64,000 bases of DNA from Galeruca laticollis (GCA_963921935.1 OY998176.1:170124445-170188444), one strand, 5' to 3'. Positions 1 through 12,348 are shown, counted from the stretch's first letter. Made by a program: numbers and translations. The notes: generated by a model from the sequence alone, not told the origin.

Positions 1-137
1 ATATTTCTATTTGATTTACCTTTCCCTCTCTTTTTCACTTTCTTTCTTGTCTTTCACCCTTTCAATTTCCTATTTTTGATTTTATTTTTTGTACAATATT
101 CCTCCATTCCTCTGAGGTCCCAACAAAAGGAATTTTG

Positions 138-329
138 TCAGAAAGTTTTCTTTTGGTTCTCTTGACGTTTCACGATCCAGGCGAAAAAAAGTGAGGCCTT
201 AAATGGAGATGGAACTATAATACATGATAAAATGTTCTCATATTCATTCGACTCGATACTCTCAATAGTTTCTGGTGGAATAATTTCTTTGTGTTTATTC
301 TCAGGTTTCTTTATATAATCCAGGCGCAT
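138..329 (-). pseudogene. C-terminal piece of an unknown acidic-repeat reading frame
   Basis: The open frame reads leftward and ends at a stop near position 138. It contains the stretch YIKKPENKHKEIIPPETIES, which resembles YIKSPENKLIENNIPEPTEE encoded in the same orientation at about 1245-1500. The two pieces look like neighbouring units of one repetitive Glu/Asn/Lys-rich protein, now separated by the foldback element at 319-1225. The product is not recognised. I see no catalytic motif, signal peptide or membrane segment. It may be a fragment of a TE protein rather than a host gene. Confidence 0.3.
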
Positions 330-1225
330 TAGTTAATTTTTTTTTAAAGAAAATTATTATCTTAATTCTGGCTGGTAGAAGTGGTAGAGGGGGTTATTAC
401 AAATATTGGAAAAATGGATTAACTAGGTGGGGATTTGCGGAGTGGATTTGGGGAGTGGAAGAGGGGAGGAAAAACATATTATTGCGAGTTGTCGCCAATA
501 TTGAGGTTTTAGAAAAAAAAATGAATATAAATGTTGTAGATCTCACCGATGTAGGTCACTCTTTCACATAATCTCAGAATTTCCGAGAAAAACCGACTCT
601 TATGTTTTTTATTTTTAGGTTCCGCAAAAAATGTTCAATTTCAATGGAAATTTGATAATAGTCTTTTATAGTCCCAAACTATGAAAAAAAAATTCAGAAT
701 AAAGTATTGAAATTTTTTCGAGTTATGACGTTATTCGCCAAAAATCACTTTTTATTCTATTTTCGTTTGAAAAAAAAAGTGATTTTGACCAAATAATGTC
801 ATAACTCGAAAATTTTTCAATATTTTATTGTGAAATTGTTTTTGATAGTTTGGGACTATAAAAGCTACCTTTTTCCAAATTTTCATTCCTATTGAACATT
901 TTTTATGGAAACTAAGAACGTATAAGTCGGGTTTTCTCGTTTTTCTTGGAAGTTTTGAGTTTATGTGAAAAAGTCATCTTAATAAAAGTTGTAGCTCTTT
1001 TTGAGGTATACAACTTTTACTTTAAATTTTTTTTTCTAAAACCTCAACTTTGGGCGCAAATCGCAAAAATGTGTTTTCCACCCCTTTTTCTCCTCCCAAA
1101 TCCAGCCCGCAAATTCCCACCTAGTAATTTCATTTTTCCAACGTTCATAATAACTCCCTCTATCACTTCCCCTACACAGAATCTAGATAACAATTTTCTA
1201 TTTCAAAAAATTTATTTCGCCTGGA
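319..1225. mobile_element. Foldback (long inverted repeat) element, about 0.9 kb
   Basis: The two halves are inverted copies of each other around a centre near 755. The tips are TCCAGGCG (319-326) and CGCCTGGA (1218-1225). Examples of matching inner blocks are GTGGTAGAGGGGGTTATTA against the complement of the block near 1150-1170, and AGTCCCAAACTAT (about 670) against ATAGTTTGGGACT (about 846). There is no coding capacity beyond chance. It looks like a non-autonomous DNA transposon of the palindromic MITE type. I could not assign a target-site duplication with confidence, so the superfamily is unknown. Confidence 0.6.
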
Positions 1226-1244
1226 CTAATATTATTTTCTAGTA

Positions 1245-1560
1245 ACTGTATATTATGATTTGTATCATTGTATTAGTTATTTTCATTTACTGTCTCTTCC
1301 TCTGTAGGTTCCGGTATATTATTTTCTATGAGTTTGTTTTCAGGTGATTTTATATATTCTAATAACTGTTTATTATAATTTGTAATATTGTATTCGGTGC
1401 TACCATCAATTGTCTTCTTTTCAGTAGTTTCTAGTTAAATGTTCTCCCCCAGTTTCTTTTCAAGTGACTTCATAGTTTCTGGTAGATGTTTAGCAACCTT
1501 TTTTGGCGTCCCTTTCTCAGTTCTTTCTACTAAAATATTGGTGCTTCTCTTTGGTTTAAC
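1245..1560 (-). pseudogene. Second piece of the acidic-repeat reading frame
   Basis: Reading leftward, this frame gives Asn/Glu/Lys-rich peptides such as QLLEYIKSPENKL and PEPTEEETVNENN, interrupted by two in-frame stops. It shares wording with the frame at 138-329 (YIKxPENK, and PPET/LPET). The repeated peptide suggests a low-complexity protein built of roughly 35-45 residue units. Function is unknown; the stops show that it is not intact. Confidence 0.3.
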
Positions 1561-1789
1561 AGCTTCTCTAACGGTTGAGTTTCTTTTTCGTTGAATTCAC
1601 TTGTTGGAAAAATTTTCGTCTCATTCACTATCTATCTTCATTTTCAAATTCCTCAGAAATTTTTGCATGGTCTCAAACTTTTCCTAGGATAAGTCCGTCT
1701 TCAACTTTGATTATCACAGAAACGTTTTCTTTTTCCTTAAATAATAATCCTGAACTTAGTGGAAGCGGATGAAAAGTAATAAATAGTTT
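1561..1789. other. Unassigned sequence
   Basis: No convincing gene or repeat is visible here. On the - strand a short Glu/Lys-rich frame may continue the neighbouring acidic-repeat pseudogene. Confidence 0.3.
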
Positions 1790-1809
1790 GACTCTTTTAT
1801 TTCATTCGC

Positions 1810-1850
1810 CAACGTTTCGGTGCAATTCATCATCTTCATCAGGGCTACAA
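1810..1850 (-). ncRNA. Hammerhead-like motif in PLE tail (decayed)
   Basis: The - strand reads CUGAUGAA, GAUG, an 8-nt loop, CACC, then GAAACGUU. The core resembles the hammerhead catalytic strands (CUGANGA and GAAA), but stem II has one mismatch and one extra nucleotide precedes it. Hammerheads are known in PLE terminal repeats. Activity cannot be judged from sequence; this copy looks old. Confidence 0.3.
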
Positions 1851-2232
1851 AAACAATACTGAACAATGAAAATATAGTTTTACAATAAATTGGAACATAC
1901 AGATGACAATTAGAATTCAAAAAACAAGGCTACACTGAACAAAAGCTTAACAATAGTAGAGGAAAAACTCACCTGAAAATATGAATCAAACCAGGTCACA
2001 AGGTTGAAACAATATATAAAATACATTGGTATAATGCCGAAGTGAAACAGTAAACAATTAAAAATTGAAAACAATTAAGAAACAGTACAGACAGCTAATG
2101 GGTTCGACAGCATTTACAAAGCTAAAGATAGAATTGATACTTCCTAAAACTGAATACTCGAGTATGAGGTGTTGCCAAATTGTATGGATATTCTACGAAT
2201 AGAATTGTTAATTAGATGGTTATATATTCGAC

Positions 2233-2562
2233 TTAAATTATCCGTATCTGTATTTTGTTATTAGAATTCTTGTGTTTTTGGATCATAACCATCTCATTAA
2301 TTCGTCTCTCTTTGTAATTCATCTCAAAATCAATAATGCTCAAGTTTACAAAATCGAAGTTATGGTTTTTTTCAAAATGATGAAACTGCAATGCTGTTGT
2401 GTTAGGGTCAGTTAAATGTTTATTCATACAAGAATTTTTGTGTTCTCGAACTCTATCGCGGAGGAGCCATTTAGTTTGGCCAACATATGAAGCAGAACAA
2501 TCCTAACAGGGAATTCTATAAACTAAATTCGAATTGTACGGTTCATCCAAATCATATTTCAT
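2233..2562 (-). pseudogene. PLE GIY-YIG endonuclease domain, broken
   Basis: The frame reads LVYRIPC, then a TAG stop (2503-2505), then DCSASYVGQTKWLLRDRVRE and a tail with a conserved Glu in ERRINEMVMI. This fits the family layout VYxIPCxxCxxxYVGQTxxxLxxRxxEH. GIY-YIG is the nuclease that nicks target DNA for PLE insertion. The stop falls exactly between the two Cys of the CxxC knuckle, as it also does in the PLE at 60.5 kb. Confidence 0.7.
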
Positions 2563-3619
2563 CTAACTATAAAAATCGCTGAACTTTTTTGTATGACAAA
2601 ATACTATCTGATTTGTATCATTAGATAAAATGTGTTCGATTCTTTGAAACAATCCATTAACAAACGGAATTTTATCATAATTTTTTTGACTGCTTTGAGA
2701 AGAGTTTCGAATTCGACTGCTATCAATGCTCTGTATGATTTCATTAATAATAGAAACTAGAATAATTATAAAAGCAATCTTTTGTTGGAATTGATTACAT
2801 GAATAGAGACTGAGATTTTTCAAAAAAATTAGTAATTAAAGTTTGGTGCTCTGTTCTGATTACCATGACATCTAAAAAAGGTAAACTGCGGGATGAATTT
2901 TTACTTTCTAAAGTAAATTGAACATTTGCATTGAAACAATTAAAATAGGTCAGCACATTATCAACTTCTCTTTTTGGTACGGACATGATGGTATCATCAA
3001 TATATAACTTCAATAGAGGCACTGGTAAAGACAAGCCAGACACTATTTTACTCAAAACATTCTGCATAACTATATTAACCAAGATAGGGCTCGCTAGATT
3101 AACCATTGCAGTTCCACTAATTGGTTTATAATGTTTACCATCAAATTGAAAGTAACTTCTGTCAACCAAAAATGTTATTAGTTTTTAAATCACATCAAGT
3201 AGAATGCTTGGAATGGTAACTGCGGTTTCCCAAGTTTTCTTAATGTATTTGACTACTAGGTCGTGAGTAACAATAGTGAGCAAAGATACAACATCAAGAC
3301 TGATCAGCACATAATCTTCTGGTGAAACTACACGTTCAAGATAATTCATCAATTCAAATGAATTGTTTATTGAAAATTTGAAGGTAGAAGCAATTGGTTC
3401 CAATAATTCAGCCACAAACTAAGAAATCTTATATGAAGGAGACTGTATGCAAGGTACTACAAGTCTAAGTTTATTATTTTTGTGAAGTTTCACTAGGCCA
3501 TAAATTCTAAGTGGAACAGCATCATAGATTCTCAAACTCTTTGACTGTACGTCATCTATATATCCTTCAGAATTGAGATGACGTAAAATCAAATAGTGGA
3601 GTGGAAAGTCATTTATCAA
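2563..3619 (-). pseudogene. PLE reverse transcriptase, broken
   Basis: Four overlapping frames together cover the palm of a Penelope-type RT. Seen in order: VKLHKNNKLRLVVP (3419-3619), an ISLDVVSLLT block matching the family's ISLDVTSLYTN (3185-3415), then a YIDDTIMSVP block matching the family's RYVDDxIxxVP with the catalytic Asp pair, and LPFLDVMV (2795-3169). The 'xMGSP' block is altered to TAMVNLASP. PLE RTs resemble telomerase RT. At least three frame changes make it non-functional. The PLE ORFs at 19.2 and 60.5 kb are less decayed relatives. Confidence 0.75.
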
Positions 3620-3660
3620 TTTTCAATTAATCATAGTTTGGCTAGGAACTTTTTAGGCAT

Positions 3661-4422
3661 CCCACTCGCAATAAATTTTCATGCCGCTGGCCAGTTTTGC
3701 AGGGTTCAAACTCCGCCGGGAACATTAAATTCCCGGCCTAGTACTTACAAAAGTGACATTTGCTAAGAATTCACTAGAAGTGAAGCAGCATTGATTCTTA
3801 ATTTTCTAAATGTCAACAAGTTTGACATAAAATGAGAAATATTATGTATTTCACGACCAAAAAATGTTTTGCGAGTGCTCTTGTTGCTTTGCCTCAGCTA
3901 CGCAATACAACTCACATTCGCAAAATATCATTTTCTGGACTAGTGATCTAAATATTAATTTTAACAATTTGATATTAAATACTTTTCATCCATAAAAGAG
4001 ATGGGCAAAGGTCGTTTCTAATTCAGATACTCTACTATTACCAAATATCAAACACTTAAAGCGTAATGTTGACATATCAAAATACTCTAGTTGCATGCTC
4101 TAATGAAACCTAAATCCAAAATATTCGTTGGTATAAAATGGAAAATGTTTTTTTCTAGATCAAGACCAAGAACCTGGAAATGAATTTCTTTTTTCGAAAT
4201 TATTAAATTAAATTAGGGATTTTAAATTTTTATTATGAAATTTTGAATGGAGAAGTCATTTTAAATTATAAATGCAATTTCAATCATTAAGTTCGTGAGA
4301 TTCCCTAGTACAATGCTGTAAACGGCAGGTTATGAAAGTTATCTAGTTTCATACCATCCTACCAGTTTTTTTAGTTCAGCCGTCCAAATAAAATTTACGA
4401 ATTATACTATAAATAATTGAGG
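3661..4422. other. Unassigned AT-rich sequence
   Basis: Nothing recognisable as a gene or full element. A small imperfect inverted repeat around GTTTTGCGAGTG (about 3871) and CACATTCGCAAAATATCATTTTC (about 3911) may be a relic. Confidence 0.3.
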
Positions 4423-4446
4423 TATACATACAAGCAGGGATGTTGC

Positions 4447-4535
4447 AGATGCCGATATTTTCACATCCGCGGATGCGGATGCGGAGTTTAGCAGGCTCAC
4501 ATCCGCAGATGCAGATGCGGATGCGGATGTATAAG
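4447..4535. repeat. hAT subterminal GCGGATGC-type repeats, left end
   Basis: The sequence repeats the 6-8 bp words GCGGATGC and GCAGATGC about seven times, for example CATCCGCGGATGCGGATGCG. The same words recur at 7680-7790 at the other end. In hAT elements such words are usually transposase binding sites; that role is inferred here. Confidence 0.7.
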
Positions 4536-4703
4536 ATATTTTGTAAAGTCGATTAATGAAGAATTAAAACAATGACAACGTAATTATCAACATTTTTATT
4601 GTAATCAAACATAATTAAGTACTTATTTTTATGTTAAATATAAGTAATGTATAATCATTATACATGTAACAAATTTTTTAAACTTCACCTACTGTTTTTT
4701 ATA

Positions 4704-7238
4704 TCAGTAATTGAATTTGAAAATAGGAGCATTATACTTGATGAAGAGTAGTATTGCCGCCTTTTCTGATTCAAGTCTGTTACGCAGATGTTCGTAAATT
4801 AATCCCGCGCTACTAAATAGTTGTTCGCTAGGAACACTGCCCGGTGGAGCAGATAAAAATCTTCGTACTATCGGCGATAATACCTTAAATTCCCCTCGAT
4901 GTACACTCCACCAGTTTGAAGGATTTTCATTCACATTTATTCTTTTTTAAGTACGGTAAGTAAGTAACTCTTTTTTGAGTACAGCTTCAATGCTACCATT
5001 TTCTGGCTCATCTTGACTCTCGTCTTCACTTGACGAATCTAACATCATAGCCAGGTCGTTTTGTAAGCATGGCTTTCTGTTGAAACCTGAAGTCCCTGGT
5101 CCTAGTTGTTCCGTATAATTTTCCGTGCAATCAGTTATTTTAATTATTTTAGCCCTTTTGGCATTGATATTAAGAGATTCAAAATTGTCATTCTCAGTAT
5201 TTATCATTTTTAAAATGTCATCTTTAATCTTCTCTTCAGTCACCGGTGTGAAAAATTTGTGCTTATGGCGAGGATCTAAGTAGGTAGCGATGGTATATAA
5301 ATTGTTTTCTCCCAAGCTAGAAAACTTTGTTGAACGTTCGTTTTTCAAAGTCGTAACAGCCTGACGAATCGGATCAAACTCTTGCAATCTTGTTAAATAG
5401 TCATAAACTTTTTTTTCAAGCATTTGTATTATCGGTATCACAGATGAAATAAGAGCACAAGAGCTGCTCAGTTCCCGCGTTGCTTCCTCAAAAGGTCCCA
5501 GTAATTGAATGAAACTTTCAATCATTTTCCATTCTTCTGGTAGAATAGGGTCAATTTCATTATCATTATTGTAAAGACTCAGAGCATCCTTTACCTTTGA
5601 AAAACGCTCGAACATGTAGAATGTACTGTTCCATCGCGTTACACAATCTTGAAACACTTTCAGGTGCGGTTGATTCAGTCTGTCCTGAATTGATTGCAGT
5701 TGTTTCTGGGCAATGGTAGAGTGATTGAAATGGATCGAAATTCTCTCACATTTTTGTTTTAGTATTTTTATGTTTTCTTGAGAACCTAAACAACTAAGGA
5801 TAGCTAGTTGTATCTTGTGAACAGTACAGTCTATATCATTTAATGCTGCTAATCACCCGGCTCGTTTCATATTAGACCCTTCATCTCTGATTAGGCGATG
5901 CCGTTTTTTTTTAATATTCCATTCAGAAAGCATGTTACTGAATTTTTCAGCAATTATGTCACCAGTGTGACGGCCGTCAAATGTCTAACATTTCAATATT
6001 ATCGATGATCTATCAAAGTTTTCTGCAATTCCATGGCATGTCAGGCTAAGCAAAGAAGCGTTTGAGCTAGGATCCGACCAAATGTCATGTTATCAAAATT
6101 TTCAATTAATTCTTTAAATTTTTGAGCCACTTTGCTATATAATTCCTTGCATGCAAAATCTGAAAAAAAATTGCGTCCCCTAAAGTTATATCTTGGTGCT
6201 AATTCTTGCATCAGTCTACGAAAACCTAGCCCTTCAACAAAATTAAACGGTAAATTTTGAAGTGCAATCATTTCTCCAATGAGTTTATCAATTTTTTTAG
6301 AATTTAAATTATTGACGTCCCACTTCTTCTCTTTTAGAACCACTTCCTCTAATGAAAGTGGTTTCTTTGCTTCTTGCAGAGGAGTGGTAACTTTATCTAA
6401 ATAATACACAAACGAATAAAAATTTTCGTTATAAAAAACTATTTACTTAAATTAAAAGTAATTAACAAGTGAGGACATTTTAAAACACCAGAAAACCTTT
6501 CTATACATTTTTGTAAATAACTTTCAAAATCAAATGTCTAACTTATATTGCAAAAAATAAAAATAAAAGGAGTTTATCCCTTATAAATATTTATTATAAG
6601 GAAGGATCCCTAATGTTTTCTGGCAATAACATTAAATATAGCGTGAAGCTAAGCTACACTAAGAAGAAAAGCGACACTTTTCAATGGTGATAGAATTTTT
6701 GCAATCGGCCAAGTAGTTTTTGAGTTAAGTAATTCACTATTCATATTTTAATATCATATTGAAAAATATATATTTATGTTCAGGTTATTTTATATTGAAA
6801 CGATTTCAATAAAAAAAAGTATTTTAAATAGATAAATGAATTACATTACATATATCAGTCTTTTTACAACTGACGTTTTATATGACAGCGAATAACTATA
6901 ATATTGAGTGGAAACTTAGCCAATAAACCACAACTAAAACTATGCTTTTATTATACTAACCAAACAATGCCTCAAGTAAATATTAATTAATTAAAACTAT
7001 AAATGATGAAACTTACTTGCGTCAGATTTTATCTGTTGTAATTTGTTTTCTTTACTAATGTTCTCGAATGTAGATAATTCTTCTGAGTGCATCGACTTAA
7101 GATGGTTTTTCAAAGACGATGTGGTGCGGCCCTTGCGAGAGTAGCTTTTTTTTTGCATATTTTACAATCAGCTTTATCCTGGTCTTCTTTATTTGGTTCA
7201 AAATAATCTCATACATTACTTTTGGTCGGTGGTGACAT
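4704..7238 (-). pseudogene. hAT transposase with N-terminal BED finger (one intron, lesions)
   Basis: The likely start is the ATG at 7236-7238 (MSPPTKSN). Exon 1 (about 7017-7238) encodes a BED zinc finger: CKIC, then HLKSMH. Exon 2 runs from 6396 down to 4704. The 620-bp intron has a GTAAGT donor (7011-7016 complement) and a TTATTTAG acceptor; the join restores the frame. Exon 2 shows RDEGSNMKRAG (RNase H-like core), TRWNSTFYM, and a C-terminal hATC dimerisation domain with SVPSEQLFSSAG and RNRLES. Lesions: a TGA where the BED Trp would be, an A-run indel in exon 1, and stops near 5860 and 5990. ZBED-type hAT transposases cut and paste their own element in the nucleus. Confidence 0.88.
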
Positions 7239-7682
7239 TGTTTACTAAATAGTTAGATAAACTATCAATAACGGGAATCACACTGGAAAAATAACGGATT
7301 TCGTCATAAAACGATAATTTTTCCTACAATAAAACGTATTACCGGCGTAATATAATAGAATTTACCTTGTGATCTTATGAATATTAGTCTTAAATAATAT
7401 AAAGTTTTCTTGTAAACTCTTCTTATTAACACACTGTATCACAACAACATTAAAAATACCTATCTATCTTTATGATACGATAATTAGTTCACTTTCACTT
7501 CACAGCGCAAACAAACACGTAATATTTATTCACTCGCGATAAACAAATGATGCACCAGCTAGAACAAACAAACGTGTCGAATCTTGTCACCAATTTCTTC
7601 GCTCCCATTGGTTATTGTCACGTGCGACCGGCACGCGTCAATCACCGGCCCCGCCCAATTTCTTTCTTGTCGCTACTTGTAT

Positions 7683-7794
7683 AATATTCGCATCCGCATG
7701 AACATTCGCATTGATTAATGCGGATGCGGAAGCAGATGCAGATGTCCAAATCAATGCGGATGTTTCGCATTTGCGGATGCAGATGCGAATGTTC
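7683..7794. repeat. hAT subterminal GCGGATGC-type repeats, right end
   Basis: Repeated words such as ATGCGGATGCGGAAGCAGAT mirror the left subterminal block of the same element. The short open frames over this stretch (Ala/Ser/Asn repeats) are by-products of the repeat. Confidence 0.7.
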
Positions 7795-7999
7795 GCAACA
7801 TCCCTGCATACAAGGGCGTAGCCAGGATTTATAACAGTAGGGGGGGCGAACCATGGTCCATGGTCGTCCAAAATGTGAAATGTTAGGATAAAAGAAGAGT
7901 CAAAAGAAAACATAACTTTGAGATTTTAATTATACTTAAATTAAACTAATAACATTTTTCTTGGGTTTAAACTGAATTTATCCAGAACTTTATTCACTA

Positions 8000-10260
8000 T
8001 GCAGTCCTGATTTTCATTCAAAAATTATGCACACTCAACAAACACAACCCAGTGAGTCTGTCATCACACATTGTACTACTGAGCCAGGTTTTTACCCTCC
8101 GTAGAGTACTGAACTATCTTTTCACGGTAGAAGTAGTGGATCAAAAAGCACTGAATATTACCAGTGCGTGCATTGTTGCAGGGAAAAAACATAAGCTTCC
8201 TCCAAAAGTGCAGCCACTTCGATGTCCCTTAATTTGTCTTCTGCTAAATTCTGTTTCTTCCACATATTGTTCCACAAATCTAATTCTGCAGAGACATCAC
8301 CCAACTTCTAAAATTCCATGAAAGCTTCTGTATTATGTTTGAAATATTTTGAAGCCATTTTGAGAATGCTTGGAGGATGAAGATAAGTTAAAGCAAAAGC
8401 AGGTGTATTTTCGTTGGAAAATCTAGCATCTAAGGACGAAGTTAAAGAATCAAGATAGGGGATGATTATTAACCGCTTCCAGTATTCAGCTGCAGACTCA
8501 GATGGTGGATTACTTCTGTGTACTTGCTTTTGAGTGACTCGTGGTACTGATAACTAAACCTCTACTTTCTCTGCGATATCAAGTGATTTTTTGAATTAAT
8601 CATAAGAAACATTTTCGACATCTTGTCGATCTTTTTAGATTACATCTAGAATATTATCAATATGTTTCTTCGCCGTAACCAAATCCATACTTTCACCTTG
8701 TAAAACGTTTACAACGAGTTCCAAAATTGCAGGGTATCTTGCAATTATGCTTAAGCCTAAGATGAATATTGCTTTAGTAACTGCACAGTGCAATTGGCAG
8801 GCATATTTTCTTGTTGCATAGTTTCCTTCGACAGATAGATGTTCTAGTGCTTTAACAATATCAGTGATGCTTTCTGAAAAAATTTTGATGCTCTTATATT
8901 CTCCGACCATCTGGTCTCACAGGGCCTTGAAATATTTGGAACCGATTTCCTACGGGCTGGCGATTCACGAAAGGATGTTATTGTGTCTTTAACCGTTGCA
9001 ATTGTGTTTCTTATTTCTGGTAGCTTGCTAGTATCATTGACCACAAGATTTAGTCTGCGGCTAGAGCAATGGAAAAATAAAGATTTGGCGTACTTTTTTT
9101 AAGAATGGCCTGTACACCACCTTCTTTGCCGGTTATCGTGGAACACCCGTCAAATCCGAATCCCACACAATTATCGACGGAAAAATTATCATCGTCTAGA
9201 AAACTTTGAATTGCGCTAGGGATTGTACAAGCATCTTGATATTTTAACTCAATGTAGCCTACAAATTCCTCCCTGTTTATTGTTTGGCTTTCATCATAGA
9301 AACTTAATCCAATAGAAAGCTGCTCTTTTCCAGCGATATCTGCTGTTTCATCAGCCATTACAGCATAAGCATTTGCCTGTTTACAGTCTTCGATTATTTT
9401 TTCTTCGATTACTTCACCGCATAATTGTATGATCTCATTTTGATTTGTTAGTGAGGTATAGACTGCGTTTTTTTGACATTTATCCAAGTGGCTCTTTAGC
9501 ATCACCAAAGTCAATCCTCAAATTTCAAAGAAACCTCCTTCGTTTCCTCCTTTTCCTCTAAGCGGCAAGTCATGAATTGCACAAAATATTATGCAAGAAA
9601 TAATTGCGGACAATATCTGTTTATTTCCTTCATTTGTCTTACTATTTGCAACTGGACATCAACAGGAGCATTTTCAAGAAATGCTTTTGCAGCAGCTGTT
9701 GAAGATTTGTGGTGATGGCTGCCAACGTGCTTTCTACAATCTTCATGTACATCCTTATACTTCATGTATGGCATTACCATAAATGACCCCAAAACCCCTT
9801 CACCTATAACAATTCTTGGCGGAAATAAAACACAATACAAACATAGAGCACCTTTCAACCGACTTGAGTACACCAGCCATGGAGTATATTGATCTAACCA
9901 GCGATGGTTAAATTTTCTTTTCAAGTGAATGGCATCAGAAGTAAAATCGTAATTGGATGATGGAAACCAAGGGATTGTCAACAATTCCTCCTTTTCTTCA
10001 GAAGGCAGGTTATTGGCACAACTAACATAACGACCATGGTAGCCATCGCGTTCTTCAGTTTGTTTAGAGGTCCCAGTTCTAGAGACAGCTTCATGTAGAT
10101 TTGAAGAACTATTTGAGCCTCCTTCAAAAATAGATTCCGATTTTGATGTTTCGACTATTTTATTTTCATCTTCATCACAATCATTGCTTCCACTTCCACT
10201 ACTGTCATCATGAACTTATTTCCGTTTTAGAGATTTTTTAACCAAAAATAATAACCTAAT
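8000..10260 (-). pseudogene. hAT transposase of the TTF-finger/DUF4371 type
   Basis: The broken frame reads leftward. An acidic Ser/Glu-rich N-terminus (about 10100-10220) is followed by a TTF-type finger region (PWFPSSNYDF, ALCLYCVLF; 9589-9984). Next comes a DUF4371-like RNase H core with VMADETADIAGKEQLSIG and GFDGCSTITGKEGG (9050-9514), a PCETRWSENI block (8844-9044), FIPYLD-like sequence near 8430-8470, and a hATC-like end near 8060-8150 containing FSTLRRVKTWL. This domain order is that of ZMYM/THAP-associated hAT transposases in animals. Frameshifts at about 9540-9590 and 9045, and several stops, make it inactive. Confidence 0.85.
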
Positions 10261-12348
10261 AAAATTCTTGTCTGAGTCCCTAGTATAAAACAAAACTAGT
10301 GAAGATAGCTTATAGTGTGGCGTGGGTATACTATATCTGATGGTTATATTGTAACGCGAAAATTTGCCGAGCCGTCGGAGACTTAATTTGGCTAACCTGT
10401 CGACTGAGAGAAGTCACAGCGCTCTCCATTTGCCGTCAAGGTGTAAACACACCGCTTCAACTTAGAATTTTCGCATGTGCTCTGGGAGCCATAAGTGCTT
10501 TATTGGAAAATCCGACAATTCCGACATTGGAAAGGAGAAATACGGCTGGAACCAACAATTGGCAGCTCCGACCCGAGAGGTTTCTGGTCCAAAAACGGTC
10601 GATGACTGTGGGTTCCATAAAAATTTAGTGGAATTGCGTTTGATGTAAATTTCCGTAGACGGCATTAGTTAGGATTCATTAACAAGGGGGGTTTTTGTAC
10701 GTGGACATTAATAATTGGAATTTAATCGGTCAGTGAGACCAGTTCCAGGAGAATTGGAATATTCTGGAGCAACTTCAGTTCCTGTTCTGGTGCCGGAAAA
10801 GGATAAGTGAACAGTTTTCCTTTTCTTATTTCTTCAACTTCATTAGTAAACTCACATTTATGCTCCACATATAAAGTTTTTTTTATTTCTTTTCTTGCGG
10901 CAATTACTATAATTTCGCTTACATTTGTACTTTATATTTGAAAAATTTGAAATCTTTGCTCATAGATTAAGATACGCTAAGACACTACGGTACGTACCTG
11001 GTATTGCGTTATTTAGTGGTTTATTTTTGCCTATTTCTGATGATTTTATGTATATAACTTGCACCGTACATAATTTTGAGTTGTATTTTCTCTAGCAACG
11101 CTAAACTCGTTGTTATTTAAATTTTTGGCTTATGCAATTATTTATATTTATATTGATACTGGTATAAATTGCGGAAGTGTGAACCCTTGTAACTATACAT
11201 TGTTGATTTTTATATATATTATCGTTGTATTTTTGGGATATTGTACATGAACAATTTGGTCGATTCAATAGAATTTTAGAATTGAGACATCGGTGTAGTT
11301 TGGGGCCCTCAGCTCTTCTGCACCCTGAGATTACAGCCTTCAGCTGAGTTCAGACGTTATTTGTAATATTTTCTTGGTAGTGTCATTGTGATAAATATTT
11401 TGAAAAGAGACCTTTGGTCCACAAAGACTAATTAAATCTTCAATCAGGGGATATTTGCTGACTCTTATTTACTTATGATAATTTACCTATCAGATTAACC
11501 TTTGGAGTGTGTAGTGAGTGTTGTTAACCCACTGAGGAGTTGTGGGCTAATTAAAGAAGTCTTGGATGCTTGCCAAAACTTCTCTGGCGCCCTTTTTGTA
11601 TACTTAATAATCAATTGGAGAATCCACCCCTTCTTCGACTCGAAGCTAGTCGACTGGCGAGCACGGGTTGTACCACGTGAGACAACCCGCATACCTATAA
11701 CGAGCACTGTGAGGGTTTGTAGGTTTTTCTCGTTATAATATCTTTTCTCTAGATTCAAAACACAAAATGAGATTAATAGCATGTATAAAGTGCTGTTTAA
11801 TCTTTAATATGTGAAAACTTCAAGTTTTTAAATTTAGTTCCATTTGACATATCAGCTGTCAAAATCGATGCATTGTTATAATTTTTGTTATAATTTGATT
11901 AGAAGGCAAAAAAGTGTGCATCATAATAATGAAAAATATAGGAAATTATAATAATAATGCACAAAATCTTTTGCCAAAACTAATAAAAATTGTTTCACAA
12001 AGATACAAGCAAAGAGTAAAGAGCAATTGGCAATTTTGTAAAAGACTGCAATTAATTTTTTCCAAAAGTTTTGATACAAAAACGGCCGATAATTAAAAAC
12101 AATAATTTTGAACCAAAACTAACATCGGATATAACATATCTACATTATAAGCTATTATTACATGGTAGTTTTGTTTTTTTGGTGCTGGTCGAGCTACCAA
12201 TTTTCAAATTTTTAGACCATTTCTAATGGACTGACTCTAATGTTTTCATTAAAAATTTAATTTTCTACTCAAATTATTTAACTTACCTTTTTGTAACAAA
12301 TTTCTTATATCCATATTGTCTTTTCTGTCTCTTTATTCTGTGGTAAAA
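10261..12348. other. Interior of outer hAT, no gene seen
   Basis: This AT-rich stretch lies inside the outer hAT upstream of its transposase. Short open frames at 10462-10665 and 11495-11782 have no recognisable motif. It may be the element's 5' region or an older nested insertion whose ends I cannot define. Confidence 0.4.

Larger units (their letters stand above)
1790..3660 (-). mobile_element. Decayed Penelope-like element (PLE)
   Basis: The element reads leftward. Its 5' limit near 3660 is a truncation: the RT begins just before the LVKLHKNNK motif. The 3' limit near 1790 follows a PLE-type tail containing CGAAACGTT. RT pieces and a GIY-YIG endonuclease domain follow in the expected order. 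It is broken by several frameshifts and stops. No terminal repeat arms are visible. Confidence 0.75.
4435..7806 (-). mobile_element. hAT transposon, 3,372 bp, with perfect 8-bp TSD
   Basis: The ends are perfect 12-bp TIRs: CAGGGATGTTGC at 4435-4446 and GCAACATCCCTG at 7795-7806. The 8-bp target duplication CATACAAG is exact at 4427-4434 and 7807-7814. Just inside both ends lie runs of GCGGATGC-type octamers, a typical hAT subterminal binding-site arrangement. One BED-finger transposase gene on the - strand fills the middle. The TIR and TSD pattern makes the boundaries near certain. The transposase has a few disabling lesions, so this copy is probably immobile by itself. Confidence 0.95.

Noticed and set aside
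946..1242. 98-codon open frame on the + strand
   Set aside because: It lies within the right half of the foldback element and has no recognisable domain.
7638..7913. Open frames rich in Ala/Ser/Asn/Cys repeats
   Set aside because: They come from the hAT subterminal GCGGATGC repeats and cross the element's end.
8052..8321. 89-codon + strand open frame
   Set aside because: It is antisense to the hATC end of the outer hAT transposase.
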